A stretch of DNA of 64,000 nt from Micromonospora sp. RP3T (GTDB lineage Bacteria; Actinomycetota; Actinomycetes; Mycobacteriales; Micromonosporaceae): assembly GCF_003027925.1 (NCBI RefSeq), contig NZ_PYPS01000001.1, positions 248,001 to 312,000 on the forward strand. Direction: 5' to 3'. The position numbers and the translations under genes are program-made. The notes under the pieces are model-generated. The model was not told the origin of the DNA. It saw only the letters and a program-made list of their open reading frames with translations, and did no database searches. Numbering within the stretch: the first letter of the stretch is position 1; every line of letters begins with the position of its first letter. Positions 35,443 through 44,408 of the stretch are shown here, one piece after another.

Positions 35443-36468
35443 TCAGAGCAGTGACATGTGCACGTGGTCGGTGTGGTTCGAGGGACCGCTGTACGAACTC
35501 CAGCCGGTCGCCGGGAACCAGATCTGCCGGTTCCAGATCACGTAGTAGATGCCCAACCGGTCGGCGTTACGGATGAGGAAGGCGGCCACCTCGTTGCCGT
35601 ACCGGCGGGTGTCGTTGTTGTGCCACGGCGAGAAGCCGCTGTTCTGCAACGACCAGTCGCACGCCTTGCCCTTGGGGTGCTCCCACGGCCCGCCGGGGCG
35701 GTAGCAGCCCACGAAGCGGTTGAAGCCGGCGCGCTTGACCTCCTTGTACGCGTGCAGCGTGCGCGGCGTCACGCAGCCGGAGGTGGTCGGGTCGTTCTCG
35801 CTGCACGACTCGGACCTCCACCCGCCGTCGGCGGTGCGGCCGGGGCCGATCTTGGCAACCGGCGAGGTGGCCGAGACCAGGCCACCGGTGAAGTCCAGCC
35901 CGCCGACCAGCTTCAGCGCCTTCTGCGCCTCGACCTTCTCGCGGGCCATCGCGTTCGTCTGCTTCTCCTGCTCGCGCACCTCGGCGTCGAGCGCGAGCTT
36001 GGCCTGCTCGGCGCGCGTCTTCACCGCGTTGATGGCGGCGAGCCGCTGCGCGTTGAACAGGTTGAGTTCGTCCAGGGCGCTGGCCCGGCGGACGAACGAG
36101 TCGGGCGAGTCGCTCTCCAGCAGCATCGCCATCGCGCCGACCCGACCGGTGCGGTAGGACTGCGCGGCGATCTCGGTGACCTGCGGGCTGAGCGCGTCGA
36201 GCTCGTTCTGCGCCGCCTTCACCTCGAGCGCGAGCTTGAGCTGCCGCTTGCGCGAGGTGTCCAGCTTGGACTTGGCCTGGAGGTAGGCCCGGTTGGCGGC
36301 GGTGACGGCCTCGCTGATCAGCGGTGGGTCGTCGTCCTCCGAGTGCCCGGAGGGGTTGGGGGCGGCGGTGTGCGGGGCCGCCGACGCCGGGGTCGGCCCG
36401 ACCAGCACGGCGAGCGCGGCGAGCACGGCCACCACGGGTGTCAAGCAGCGGCGCAGGGGTGCCGTCAC
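35443..36468 (-). CDS. Secreted coiled-coil protein with C-terminal ARB_07466/LAS-like domain
   Basis: 341 residues. Signal peptide cut after PASA (about 30); a coiled coil (about 50-195) with the Q-S-Y-R-T-G-R motif typical of the RipA/CwlO N-terminal region; and a C-terminal domain with GCVTPRTLHAYKEVKRAGFNRFVGCYRPGG, GKACDWSL and NHTDHVHMS. The spaced His/Asp residues fit ARB_07466-type or LAS metallopeptidase-like wall domains. It probably acts on or binds peptidoglycan. Its leader is a c-di-AMP riboswitch, which in actinomycetes controls cell-wall hydrolases such as rpf and NlpC/P60 genes. GTG 36468 follows GGAAGGGAA. Confidence 0.8.
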   Translation of the reverse strand: MTAPLRRCLTPVVAVLAALAVLVGPTPASAAPHTAAPNPSGHSEDDDPPLISEAVTAANRAYLQAKSKLDTSRKRQLKLALEVKAAQNELDALSPQVTEIAAQSYRTGRVGAMAMLLESDSPDSFVRRASALDELNLFNAQRLAAINAVKTRAEQAKLALDAEVREQEKQTNAMAREKVEAQKALKLVGGLDFTGGLVSATSPVAKIGPGRTADGGWRSESCSENDPTTSGCVTPRTLHAYKEVKRAGFNRFVGCYRPGGPWEHPKGKACDWSLQNSGFSPWHNNDTRRYGNEVAAFLIRNADRLGIYYVIWNRQIWFPATGWSSYSGPSNHTDHVHMSLL

Positions 36469-36483
36469 AGTGTTCCCTTCCGT

Positions 36484-36632
36484 CGGCCGCCGACCGGGTT
36501 AGCTGACGGGTTCGGGACGGAAGCGGCCCCTACCGCTGACGCGGATTCACCCCATGTACCTGGTTCCCCGGCTCGCCCGGAGGCGATTGGGCGGCGGCAC
36601 CGCAGGCGCGGGTGCGCGCCTTCGGCGGTGAC
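36484..36632 (-). promoter_or_regulatory. ydaO/yuaA-type c-di-AMP riboswitch
   Basis: Read on the minus strand, the leader contains in order ACCGCCGAAGG (5' side of the closing stem), CCGGGGAACCAGGTACATG, GGGGTGAATCCGC, CGGTAGGGG, CCGAACCCGTCAGCTAACCC and GGTCGGCGG (3' side of the closing stem). These are the conserved blocks of the RF00379 aptamer as found upstream of actinobacterial wall-hydrolase genes. It ends about 16 bases before the start codon of the coiled-coil protein, so binding of c-di-AMP should control formation of a terminator or ribosome-site sequestration. Confidence 0.9.
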
Positions 36633-36757
36633 CGGCAGCGAGGTTACCCGAGATGTCGACCGGGGATCTACGCCCGGAAGCCGACCAATCGCGAGAATTC
36701 GACATTGCCCAGCGTGACCAGCATCGCGTTTCACGCGCGCCGTCACGCTGCGGAGTG

Positions 36758-38065
36758 TCACCATGCGACATCCGTACTTCCCCGGCGGCCGGGCCACCGT
36801 TCGGCCGGCGTCCCGCCGAGCGCCTCCAGCGCCTCGCTGCGGGCCGCCGGGGGCCGGTCCGGCGGTGGCGGCGACGCCCCGGCCGCCGGCCCGTGCCGCC
36901 CGGCGGTGGCCACGACCGCGGCCAGCGCGGTGGTGAGCGGTACGGCGGCGATCAGACCGAGTGTCGCCACCGCGCTGCGGACGATCTCCTGGGCCAGGAA
37001 CTCGCTGGTGAGGATCTCGCTCACCGGGCGGGAGTCGGCCACCAGCAGGAGCAGCAGCGGCAGCGAGGCGCCCGCGTACGCCAGCACGATGGTGTTGACA
37101 GTGGACGCGATGTGCGCCCGGCCCACCCGGGTGGCCGCCCGGTAGAGCTGCCGCCGGGACAGGCCGGGGTTGGCGTGCGCCAGCTCGGTGACGGTGGCCG
37201 CCTGGGTGACCGTGACGTCGTCCAGCACGCCCAGCGAGCCGATGATGATGCCGGCCAGCAGCAGCCCGTGCAGGTCCACACCGCCCTGGAACATGGAGAG
37301 CGTGGTGGCGTCCTCGCTGCCGAAGCCGGTCAGGTGGGTGGCGGCGGTGGCGAGCGTGCCCAGCACGCCGGTGACCACCAGGCTGCCGAGCGTGCCGAGC
37401 ACCGCCACCGACGTCTGCGCGGTGATCCCGTGGGTCAGGTAGAGCACCACGAACATGATGAGCGCGGCGCCGACGATCGCCACCGGCAGCGGGGACCGGC
37501 CGGCGCCGATGCCGGGCAGCACGAAGCCGAGCAGGATGGCGAAGCTCGCCACCAGCCCGCCCAACGCGGCCAGCCCGCGCCAGCGCCCGAACGCCACGAT
37601 CGCGGCGGCGAAGAGCGCCACCAACCAGATCAACGGCGTGGCGCGCTGGTGCTCGGCGATGTTGTAGGCCTTCACCGACGGGTCGGCCGGGTCGGTCAGC
37701 TCGACCAGGATCACCTCGTCGCCGACCTCGACGCGTGGTGCCCCGGGCCCGTCCGGGATCGGCGCCTCGACCTGCCGGCCGGCGTCCGGGCCCTGCTCCG
37801 CGGCGACCGTCACGGTGCCGCACCGGCCGCCGCCACCCTCGGGAGCCTCCGGCGTGGGCGGGCAGGGCTCGGTCACCACCCGGGTCACCGTGCCGTGGTG
37901 GCGTGGCACGTTCTCGGCTTCGGCCGGCTCCGGGCCGCCGCCCCGGGGCCAGAGCACCAGCGCCGCGAGCACGGTGAGCACGAAGAGCGGCACCACGGTC
38001 GCGAGCAGGAGCCGGCGTACGCGCGGCGGCGCGGCGGGGGCGGGACGGGTGTGGTCGGCGCCCAC
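36758..38065 (-). CDS. YibE/F family membrane protein
   Basis: 435 residues. N-terminal membrane helix (LLLATVVPLFVLTVLAALVLW), an extracytoplasmic beta-rich region, then at least seven helices with the family's conserved YNIAEHQRATPLIWLVALFAA, FVVLYLTHGITAQTSVAVLGT and GSLGVLDDVTVTQAA segments. Function of the family is unknown; a secretion or export link has been suggested by context elsewhere. GTG 38065 follows GGGAGAG. The unrelated 289-base interval downstream holds the riboswitch leader of the next gene. Confidence 0.88.
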   Translation of the reverse strand: MGADHTRPAPAAPPRVRRLLLATVVPLFVLTVLAALVLWPRGGGPEPAEAENVPRHHGTVTRVVTEPCPPTPEAPEGGGGRCGTVTVAAEQGPDAGRQVEAPIPDGPGAPRVEVGDEVILVELTDPADPSVKAYNIAEHQRATPLIWLVALFAAAIVAFGRWRGLAALGGLVASFAILLGFVLPGIGAGRSPLPVAIVGAALIMFVVLYLTHGITAQTSVAVLGTLGSLVVTGVLGTLATAATHLTGFGSEDATTLSMFQGGVDLHGLLLAGIIIGSLGVLDDVTVTQAATVTELAHANPGLSRRQLYRAATRVGRAHIASTVNTIVLAYAGASLPLLLLLVADSRPVSEILTSEFLAQEIVRSAVATLGLIAAVPLTTALAAVVATAGRHGPAAGASPPPPDRPPAARSEALEALGGTPAERWPGRRGSTDVAW

Positions 38066-38187
38066 GGTGGCTCTCCCTACGGGTCGCGGCGCACCGGTTC
38101 ACCGGCCCGGTCGTCCACCGGCCGGCGCGGACGCGTCCTGACCACGCCCGGGGTCGCCGCCGGGCCATGGTAGCCACCCCACCTGCG

Positions 38188-38256
38188 CGATCTTGCAGTT
38201 GTGGCCCTGGCGAACGGCGTGAAAAGGGCGTTTCGCGGGCCGCAACCGCAAGATCG
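38188..38256. repeat. Intergenic inverted repeat (CGATCTTGCAGTTG type)
   Basis: Arms 38188-38207 and 38237-38256 pair at 18 of 20 positions (CGATCTTGC-a-GTTG-t-GGCCC against its complement), with a further GCGAA/TTCGC stem inside. Lies between yibE/F and csoR in a 228-base interval without a gene. Confidence 0.75.
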
Positions 38257-38293
38257 ACGGGGAGGGGGGCGGGGTGGGGTGGGGTGGGGTGGG

Positions 38294-38593
38294 TCAGCCA
38301 CGTTTCATGAGGCGGCCCACGGCGGCCATCATCTCGGTCGCCATCTCGTCGGCGCGGCCGTCGGCGGCGCCCTCGTGCATGCAGTGCCGGGCATGGCCGT
38401 CGAGCAGGCCCAGCGCGACCTTGTCCAGCGCGGCCTGGATGGCGGAGATCTGGGTCAGCACGTCGATGCAGTAACGGTCGTCCTCGACCATCTTCTCGAT
38501 GCCCCGGACCTGCCCCTCGACGCGGCGGAGCCGCGCGAGCAGTTGGTCCTTGCTGGCGGTGTAGCCCCGGACCGGGGTGGACGGCGTGGTCAT
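38294..38593 (-). CDS. csoR: CsoR-type copper-sensing repressor
   Basis: 99 residues, the four-helix CsoR/DUF156 fold. Copper ligands Cys42, His67 and Cys71 have exactly the 25- and 4-residue spacing of characterised CsoR (Cys36/His61/Cys65), so it should bind Cu(I) and release DNA. ATG 38593 is chosen because a longer start would place the two operators inside the coding region. Divergent from copZ; both promoters are covered by the operator pair. Confidence 0.93.
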   Translation of the reverse strand: MTTPSTPVRGYTASKDQLLARLRRVEGQVRGIEKMVEDDRYCIDVLTQISAIQAALDKVALGLLDGHARHCMHEGAADGRADEMATEMMAAVGRLMKRG

Positions 38594-38608
38594 GCGTCGA
38601 GGATACCG

Positions 38609-38655
38609 TACCCCTCGGGGGTATGATACCGTTCGACTCGTACCCCCAGGGGGTA
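38609..38655. promoter_or_regulatory. Pair of CsoR operators
   Basis: TACCCC-TCG-GGGGTA (38609-38623) and TACCCCCAGGGGGTA (38641-38655) match the GC-centred palindrome bound by CsoR. One lies 16 bases from the csoR start and the other 18 bases from the copZ start, so both divergent genes would be repressed and induced together by copper. Confidence 0.85.
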
Positions 38656-38672
38656 TCTGATCGGAGGGCGAG

Positions 38673-38879
38673 ATGGACACCACCTACCAGGTGCGGGGCA
38701 TGACCTGCGGGCACTGCGTCAACGCGGTCAGCACCGAGCTGAGCGCGCTGCCGGGCGTCACCGACGTCCAGGTCGACCTGGCCACCGGCCGGGTCACCGT
38801 CACCAGCCGGGAACCACTGGACGCGGGCGCCGTGCGCGCCGCCGTCGACGAGGCCGGCTACGACCTCGCCGGGGCGTGA
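38673..38879 (+). CDS. copZ: Copper chaperone CopZ (HMA domain)
   Basis: 68 residues, one ferredoxin-like heavy-metal-associated domain: YQVRGMTCGHCVNAVSTEL with Cys12 and Cys15 for Cu(I), and the DEAGYDLAGA end. It passes copper to the CopA N-terminal domain encoded downstream. ATG preceded by GGAGGGCG. First gene of copZ - His-rich secreted protein - copA. Confidence 0.93.
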   Translation: MDTTYQVRGMTCGHCVNAVSTELSALPGVTDVQVDLATGRVTVTSREPLDAGAVRAAVDEAGYDLAGA

Positions 38880-38913
38880 CGGGTCCGCGGACCCGCAGAA
38901 CCGAGGAGGCACC

Positions 38914-39885
38914 ATGCACACGGCGACGAAGCTGAGTGGCTTCGCGCTCGGCCTCGCGGCGGTGTTCGCCGGGGCGTACGGGATCGGTCACGTGGCCGGT
39001 CCCGCCGCCCCGGCCGCCGAGATCCGGCACGACACCACCGACACCGACCACGGAGCCGCCGGCCACGGCGACGGGGACCCCGGCCACGGCGACGAGAGCG
39101 CCGGCGGCGCGGACCTGCCCGGCGGCCTGCTGGTCTCCGAGCGGGGCTACACGCTCCAGCCGGTCACCGCCCCGGCCGGCGAGTTCGCGTTCCGGATCAC
39201 CGGCCCGGACGGCGCACCGGTCACCCGCTACGACGTGGCGCACGACAGGCGCATGCACCTGATCGTCGCCCGCCGCGACCTGTCCGGCTTCCGGCACGTG
39301 CACCCGGAGCTGGCCGCCGACGGCACCTGGCGGGTCGCCTCGCCGCTCGCCGGGCCCGGCGTCTGGCGGGCGTTCGCCGACTTCACGCCGACCGGCGGCG
39401 AGCCGTTGACACTCGGCGTCGACGTCACCGTTCCGGGCCCGCTGGCCGCCCGGCCGCTGCCGGCGCCGGCCACCACCGCCACTGTCGACGGCTACACGGT
39501 CACGCTCGCCGGCACGCCGGAGCCCGGCCGCACCAGCCGGCTCACGCTCACCGTCAGCCGGGACGGTCGCCCGGTCACCGACCTCCAGCCCTACCTCGGC
39601 GCGTACGGGCACCTGGTGGCGCTGCGCCAGGGCGACCTGGCCTACCTGCACGTGCACCCGGAAGGCACGCCCGACGACGGGCGTACGCCCGCCGGGCCGG
39701 CGGTCACGTTCGCGGCCGAGGTGCCCTCCGCCGGGGCGTACCGTCTCTACCTGGACTTCCGCCACGGCGACGCGGTGCACACCGCCGAGTTCACCGTCCT
39801 GGCCGGCGCCCAGCCCGCGCCGGCACCCACCACCGCACCGACCCCGGACGCCGGACACGGCACGCCGGGGCACGGGCACAGTTGA
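38914..39885 (+). CDS. Exported His-rich protein of the copper operon
   Basis: 323 residues. N-terminal membrane/signal segment ([24 protein letters not shown]), then a His/Asp/Gly-rich stretch ([21 protein letters not shown]) and two beta-sandwich-like repeats holding paired His motifs ([39 protein letters not shown]), ending in [10 protein letters not shown]. The repeated HxHP motifs would suit copper binding outside the membrane. Placed between copZ and copA with 34- and 16-base gaps. Similar proteins accompany copper ATPases in streptomycetes; I know no tested function. Confidence 0.75.
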   Translation: MHTATKLSGFALGLAAVFAGAYGIGHVAGPAAPAAEIRHDTTDTDHGAAGHGDGDPGHGDESAGGADLPGGLLVSERGYTLQPVTAPAGEFAFRITGPDGAPVTRYDVAHDRRMHLIVARRDLSGFRHVHPELAADGTWRVASPLAGPGVWRAFADFTPTGGEPLTLGVDVTVPGPLAARPLPAPATTATVDGYTVTLAGTPEPGRTSRLTLTVSRDGRPVTDLQPYLGAYGHLVALRQGDLAYLHVHPEGTPDDGRTPAGPAVTFAAEVPSAGAYRLYLDFRHGDAVHTAEFTVLAGAQPAPAPTTAPTPDAGHGTPGHGHS

Positions 39886-39901
39886 CCGGGGAGGTGTCGC
39901 G

Positions 39902-42157
39902 ATGACCACCACGGGCAAGACGCTGCCGACCGCGCCGAACCTGATCGAACTCGCGATCGGCGGCATGACCTGCGCGTCCTGCGCCGCCCGGATCGAGAAG
40001 AAGCTCAACCGGATGGACGGCGTCGAGGCCACGGTGAACTACGCCACCGAGAAGGCCACCGTCCGGTACGCCGACGACATCGCGCCGGCCGACCTGATCG
40101 CCACCGTGGAGAAGACCGGCTACACGGCCGAGGTGCCGCCGCCGCCCGCCCGCGCCGGGGAGGTCACGGCCGCCGAGCCGGTGGACGAGCTGCGGGTGGC
40201 GCGTACCCGGCTGTGGGTCTCGGCGGTGCTGACGCTGCCGGTGATCGTGCTGGCCATGGTGCCGGCCTGGCAGTTCGACCACTGGCAGTGGGCCTCGCTC
40301 ACGCTGGCCGCGCCGGTGGTGGTCTGGGGCGGGCTGCCGTTCCACCGGGCCGCGCTGGTCAACCTGCGGCACGGCGCGGCGACCATGGACACGCTGGTCT
40401 CGCTCGGCACGCTGGCCGCGTTCGGCTGGTCGCTCTGGGCGCTCTTCCTCGGCGACGCCGGGATGCCCGGGATGACGCACCCGTTCCGGTTCGACATCAC
40501 CCGCGGCGACGGCGCCGGCAACATCTACCTGGAGGCCGCCGCCGGGGTGACCGTCTTCATCCTGGCCGGGCGCTACTTCGAGGCCCGCGCCAAGCGCACC
40601 GCCGGCTCCGCGCTGCGGGCCCTGCTGGAGCTGGGCGCGAAGGACGTGGCGGTGCTGCGCGGCGGGCAGGAGGTCCGAATCCCGGTCGACCAGCTCGCGG
40701 TCGCCGACCGGTTCGTGGTCCGGCCCGGCGAGAAGATCGCCACCGACGGCGTGGTCGAGGAGGGCACCTCGGCGGTCGACGCCAGCATGCTCACCGGCGA
40801 GTCGGTGCCGGTCGAGGTCGGGCCGGGCGACGCCGTGGTGGGCGCCACCGTCAACGCCGGCGGCCGGCTGGTGGTCCGCGCCACCCGGATCGGCGGCGAC
40901 ACCCAGCTCGCCCAGATGGCCCGGCTGGTGGAGCAGGCGCAGACCGGCAAGGCGGCGGTGCAGCGCCTCGCCGACCGGATCTCCGGCGTGTTCGTGCCGA
41001 TCGTGATCGCCCTGGCCGCCGGCACGCTGGGCTGGTGGCTCGGCACCGGAGCCGGGCCGACCGCCGCGTTCACCGCCGCCGTGGCCGTGCTGATCATCGC
41101 GTGCCCGTGCGCGCTCGGCCTGGCCACCCCGACCGCGCTGCTGGTCGGCACCGGGCGCGGCGCGCAGCTCGGCGTGCTGATCAAGGGGCCGGAGGTGCTG
41201 GAGTCCACCCGCCGGGTGGACACCGTGGTGCTGGACAAGACCGGCACCGTCACCACCGGCCGGATGACGCTGGCCGAGGTGCTGCCCGCCGCCGGCGAGG
41301 ACGCCGGCGAGCTGCTCCGGCTGGCCGGCGCACTGGAGGCGGCCTCCGAGCACCCGATCGCGCGGGCGGTCGCCGAGGGTGCGGCCAAGGCCGGGCCGAC
41401 GCCCGCCGTCGGTGACTTCGCGAACGCCGAGGGGCTCGGCGTGACCGGCACGGTCGACGGCCGGAGCGTGGTGGTCGGGCGGCTCCGACTGCTGCGGGAG
41501 CGCGGTCTCGACGTACCCGAGGAGGTCGTGCGGGCCGCGACCGGCGCGGAGGCCGCCGGCCGCACGGCGGTCCTGGCCGGCTGGGACGGGCGGGCTCGAG
41601 GCGTGCTCGCGGTGGCCGACGCGGTGAAGCCGACCAGCCGGGCGGCGGTCGACCGGCTGCGCGGCCTGGGGCTCACCCCGGTGCTGCTCACCGGCGACAA
41701 CGCCACCGTGGCCGGGGCGGTGGCCGCCGAGGTGGGCATCGACGAGGTGATCGCGGAGGTGCTGCCCGCCGACAAGGTGGCCGTGGTGGAGCGGCTCCAG
41801 GGCGAGGGCCGGGTGGTGGCCATGGTCGGGGACGGGGTCAACGACGCCGCCGCGCTGGCCCGCGCCGATCTCGGGCTGGCCATGGGCACCGGCACCGACG
41901 TGGCCATCGAGGCCGCCGACCTGACGCTGGTGCGGGGCGACCTGCTGGCCGCGGCGGACGCCATCCGGCTCTCCCGCCGCACGTTGGCGATCATCAAGGG
42001 CAACCTGTTCTGGGCGTTCGCCTACAACGTGGCCGCGCTGCCGCTGGCCGCCGCCGGGCTGCTCAACCCGATGCTCGCCGGCGCGGCGATGGCCTTCTCG
42101 TCGGTGTTCGTGGTGGCGAACAGCCTGCGGCTGCGGCGCTTTCGCCCGATCGGGTGA
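39902..42157 (+). CDS. copA: Copper-translocating P1B-type ATPase CopA
   Basis: 751 residues. One N-terminal HMA domain (GMTCASC, Cys24/Cys27), eight membrane segments, the TGES actuator loop (MLTGESVPV), the Cys401-Pro-Cys403 metal gate in [13 protein letters not shown], the phosphorylated Asp445 in [11 protein letters not shown] motif (SEHPIARA) and [10 protein letters not shown] hinge. This is the Cu(I)-exporting class. Co-transcribed with copZ and the His-rich protein under CsoR. Confidence 0.94.
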   Translation: MTTTGKTLPTAPNLIELAIGGMTCASCAARIEKKLNRMDGVEATVNYATEKATVRYADDIAPADLIATVEKTGYTAEVPPPPARAGEVTAAEPVDELRVARTRLWVSAVLTLPVIVLAMVPAWQFDHWQWASLTLAAPVVVWGGLPFHRAALVNLRHGAATMDTLVSLGTLAAFGWSLWALFLGDAGMPGMTHPFRFDITRGDGAGNIYLEAAAGVTVFILAGRYFEARAKRTAGSALRALLELGAKDVAVLRGGQEVRIPVDQLAVADRFVVRPGEKIATDGVVEEGTSAVDASMLTGESVPVEVGPGDAVVGATVNAGGRLVVRATRIGGDTQLAQMARLVEQAQTGKAAVQRLADRISGVFVPIVIALAAGTLGWWLGTGAGPTAAFTAAVAVLIIACPCALGLATPTALLVGTGRGAQLGVLIKGPEVLESTRRVDTVVLDKTGTVTTGRMTLAEVLPAAGEDAGELLRLAGALEAASEHPIARAVAEGAAKAGPTPAVGDFANAEGLGVTGTVDGRSVVVGRLRLLRERGLDVPEEVVRAATGAEAAGRTAVLAGWDGRARGVLAVADAVKPTSRAAVDRLRGLGLTPVLLTGDNATVAGAVAAEVGIDEVIAEVLPADKVAVVERLQGEGRVVAMVGDGVNDAAALARADLGLAMGTGTDVAIEAADLTLVRGDLLAAADAIRLSRRTLAIIKGNLFWAFAYNVAALPLAAAGLLNPMLAGAAMAFSSVFVVANSLRLRRFRPIG

Positions 42158-42237
42158 CGCCGGGCACCGGCATGGTTGGGCGGGCGACCGGCTGGGTAAC
42201 TCGTTGTCGTCACGCAACTGTTGAGCTGGAGGTTCCG

Positions 42238-42411
42238 ATGGGTCTCGACGACAAGATCGACAACGCTTCCCAGGACACCGCGGGCAAGGTCAAGGAGGGC
42301 GTCGGCCGGGCGACCGACAACGAGCGCCTCGAGGCCGAGGGCCGCAACGACCAGGCCGGCGCCAAGCTCAAGCAGGCCGGCGAGAAGATCAAGGACGCCT
42401 TCAAGAGCTGA
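42238..42411 (+). CDS. CsbD-family stress protein
   Basis: 57 residues, Lys/Glu/Ala-rich helices: GLDDKIDNASQDTAGKVKEGVGRATDNERLEAEGRNDQAG is the CsbD signature. Induced by general stress (sigma-B) in Bacillus; function unknown. ATG follows GGAGG at six bases. A tight TTCG-loop terminator follows. Confidence 0.9.
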   Translation: MGLDDKIDNASQDTAGKVKEGVGRATDNERLEAEGRNDQAGAKLKQAGEKIKDAFKS

Positions 42412-42429
42412 CGTACGATCGCACACCCA

Positions 42430-42455
42430 CCGGGCCGGCCTTCGGGCCGGCCCGG
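42430..42455 (+). terminator. Terminator after the CsbD-like gene
   Basis: CCGGGCCGGCC-ttcg-GGCCGGCCCGG, a perfect 11-bp stem with a stabilising TTCG tetraloop. Confidence 0.85.
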
Positions 42456-42498
42456 CGTGCTGCGTGGCCAGGGACGGTGGTGCCGACCCGACGCCGGG

Positions 42499-43167
42499 TC
42501 AGCGCGGCACGCGGTAGCGGATGTGGGTGACGGTGGGACCCGCGACCACCCGCTCCGGCGTCAGGGCCACGTCCAGCGGTCCGTCGAAGAGCGGCGTGCC
42601 GCCGCCCAGCACGATCGGCACCACGTGCAGCCAGAGCGAGTCGAGCAGACCCGCCGCCAGGTAGCCGCGTACCGTGCCGCCGCCACCGGCCACACAGACG
42701 TCGCGGTCGCCGGCCGCCTCCCGGGCCCGCTCCAGCGCCGCCTCGGCGCCGTCGGTGACGAAGTGGAACTCCGTACCGCCGGCCATCAGCAGCGACGCCC
42801 GCGGGTGGTGGGTCAGCACGAACACCGGGGTACGGAACGGCGGGTCGGCACCCCACCACCCGGTCCAGGCCCGGTCCCACGGCCCCTCGCCGCCACCGAA
42901 CATGCGCCGGCCCATCACGTACGCCCCGACGCCGGCGGTCATCTCCTCGACCACCTCGGCGTCGACGTTGCGTTCCCCGCCGGTGAGGGCGTGCTGCGCG
43001 CGCCAGCTCTCGGTGGCGAACGCCCACTCGTGCAGCCGCAGGCCGCCCTGCCCGAGCGGATCCTGCACGCTCTGATCCGGCGCGGCCACGTACCCGTCCA
43101 GCGACATCGACAGTTGACTGGTGACCTCTCCCATGAGGGGTGGACCCGCCGGGTCGGCGGAACTCAT
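42499..43167 (-). CDS. Dihydrofolate reductase-family (RibD C-terminal type) protein
   Basis: 222 residues with the DHFR-like fold of RibD_C proteins: SQLSMSLDGYVA, VMGRRMFGGGEGPW, PVFVLTHHPR, VCVAGGGGTVRGYLAAGLLDSLWLHVVPIVLGGGTPLF (NADPH-binding block). Substrate unknown. ATG 43167 overlaps the stop of the sigma factor gene (ATGA), indicating coupling; ATG 43134 is an alternative. Last gene of the YCII - sigma - reductase operon. Confidence 0.85.
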   Translation of the reverse strand: MSSADPAGPPLMGEVTSQLSMSLDGYVAAPDQSVQDPLGQGGLRLHEWAFATESWRAQHALTGGERNVDAEVVEEMTAGVGAYVMGRRMFGGGEGPWDRAWTGWWGADPPFRTPVFVLTHHPRASLLMAGGTEFHFVTDGAEAALERAREAAGDRDVCVAGGGGTVRGYLAAGLLDSLWLHVVPIVLGGGTPLFDGPLDVALTPERVVAGPTVTHIRYRVPR

Positions 43168-44408
43168 CGCTCGGCGGCCAGCCGCGCGGCGCGTCCCTCC
43201 AGGTGACGCCGCTCGGGCAGGCTGGTGGTGGCCCGGGCGGCGGCCAGGTAGGCGGTCCGGGCGTCCGCCCGGTCACCGGCCAGTTCGAGCAGGTGGGCGC
43301 GGACGGCGGCGAGTCGGTGGTGGCCGGCGGTCCGGTCGTCGGCGTGCAGCGGCGCGAGCAGCGCCAGGCCGGCCCGGGGGCCGTCCACCATGGCCACCGC
43401 GACGGCCTGGTTGAGCGTGACCATCGGGTTGGGCGCGAGCCGGGCCAGTACCCGGTAGAGCGCCACGATCTGCGGCCAGTCCGTGGTCGCGGCGGTGGGC
43501 GCCTCCGCGTGCACCGCGGCGATGGCGGCCTGCACCTGGTACGGGCCGGGCGCCGACCAGGTCAACGCGTCGGTCACCAGCGCGATCCCCTCCGCCACGG
43601 CAGTGGTGTCCCAGCGGGTGCGGTCCTGTTCGGCCAGCGGCACCAGCTCCCCGTCCGGTCCGGTCCGGGCGGCCCGGTGCGCGTCGGTGAGCAGCATCAG
43701 CGCCAGCAACCCGGCCACCTCGCCCTGGTCCGGCAGCAGCCGGTGCAGCTCCCGGGCCAGCCGGAGCGCCTCGCCGGTCAGCTCGACCCGGTGCAGCGCC
43801 TCCCCGCTGGACGCGGTGTAGCCCTCGTTGAAGATCAGGTAGAGCACGCGCAGCACCGCGCCCAGCCGTTCGTCCCGGTCGGCGCCCGACGGGAGCGTGA
43901 AGCGTGCCCCGGCCGCCTCGATCCGCTGCTTGGCGCGGCGGATCCGCTGGCTCATCGTCGCCTCCGGCACCAGGTACGCCCGCGCGATCTCGGCGGTGCT
44001 CAACCCGCCCACCGCGCGCAGCGTGAGCGCCACCTGGGCGTTGACCGGCAGCGCCGGATGGCAGCAGAGGAACAGCAGCCGTAACGTGTCGTCCCGGCTC
44101 GGCGGTTCCTCGTCGGCGGGCGGGGCGACCGCCGCGTACGCCGGCTGCCGGACCGCCACCGCGACCTCGCGCGCCCGGCGGGCGTGTTCGCTGCGCCACT
44201 CGTCGGTGAGCCGGCGGGTGGCCACGGTGACCAGCCAGGCGCGGGGATGCTCCGGCACGCCCCGCGCCGGCCACCCGGTGGCGGCGGCGAGCAGCGCCTC
44301 CTGGACCGCGTCCTCGCAGGCGTAGAACTGGCCGTGCCGGCGGACGAGCACGCCGAGGACCTGCGGCGCGAGTGTTCGCAGCAGGTCCTCGACCGCCCGG
44401 GAGGTCAC
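43164..44408 (-). CDS. ECF42-type RNA polymerase sigma factor with C-terminal extension
   Basis: 414 residues. Sigma region 2 (YACEDAVQEALLAAATGWPARGVPEHPRAWLVTVATRRLTDEWR), region 4 (ALTLRAVGGLSTAEIARAYLVPEATMSQRIRRAKQRIEAAG), and a 230-residue tetratricopeptide-like C-terminal domain (NEGYTASSGEALHRVELTGEALRL; DWPQIVALYRVLARLAPNPMVTLNQAVAVAM) that defines the group. ECF42 factors have no anti-sigma factor and are encoded beside DGPF/YCII proteins, as here (4-base overlap with the YCII gene upstream). Target promoters unknown; possibly oxidative or antibiotic stress. Confidence 0.9.
   Translation of the reverse strand: MTSRAVEDLLRTLAPQVLGVLVRRHGQFYACEDAVQEALLAAATGWPARGVPEHPRAWLVTVATRRLTDEWRSEHARRAREVAVAVRQPAYAAVAPPADEEPPSRDDTLRLLFLCCHPALPVNAQVALTLRAVGGLSTAEIARAYLVPEATMSQRIRRAKQRIEAAGARFTLPSGADRDERLGAVLRVLYLIFNEGYTASSGEALHRVELTGEALRLARELHRLLPDQGEVAGLLALMLLTDAHRAARTGPDGELVPLAEQDRTRWDTTAVAEGIALVTDALTWSAPGPYQVQAAIAAVHAEAPTAATTDWPQIVALYRVLARLAPNPMVTLNQAVAVAMVDGPRAGLALLAPLHADDRTAGHHRLAAVRAHLLELAGDRADARTAYLAAARATTSLPERRHLEGRAARLAAER

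Noticed and set aside
39791-42217. 808-codon minus-strand open frame opposite copA
   Set aside because: Shadow of the copper ATPase codon pattern; composition is unlike any protein and no ribosome site or motif is present.
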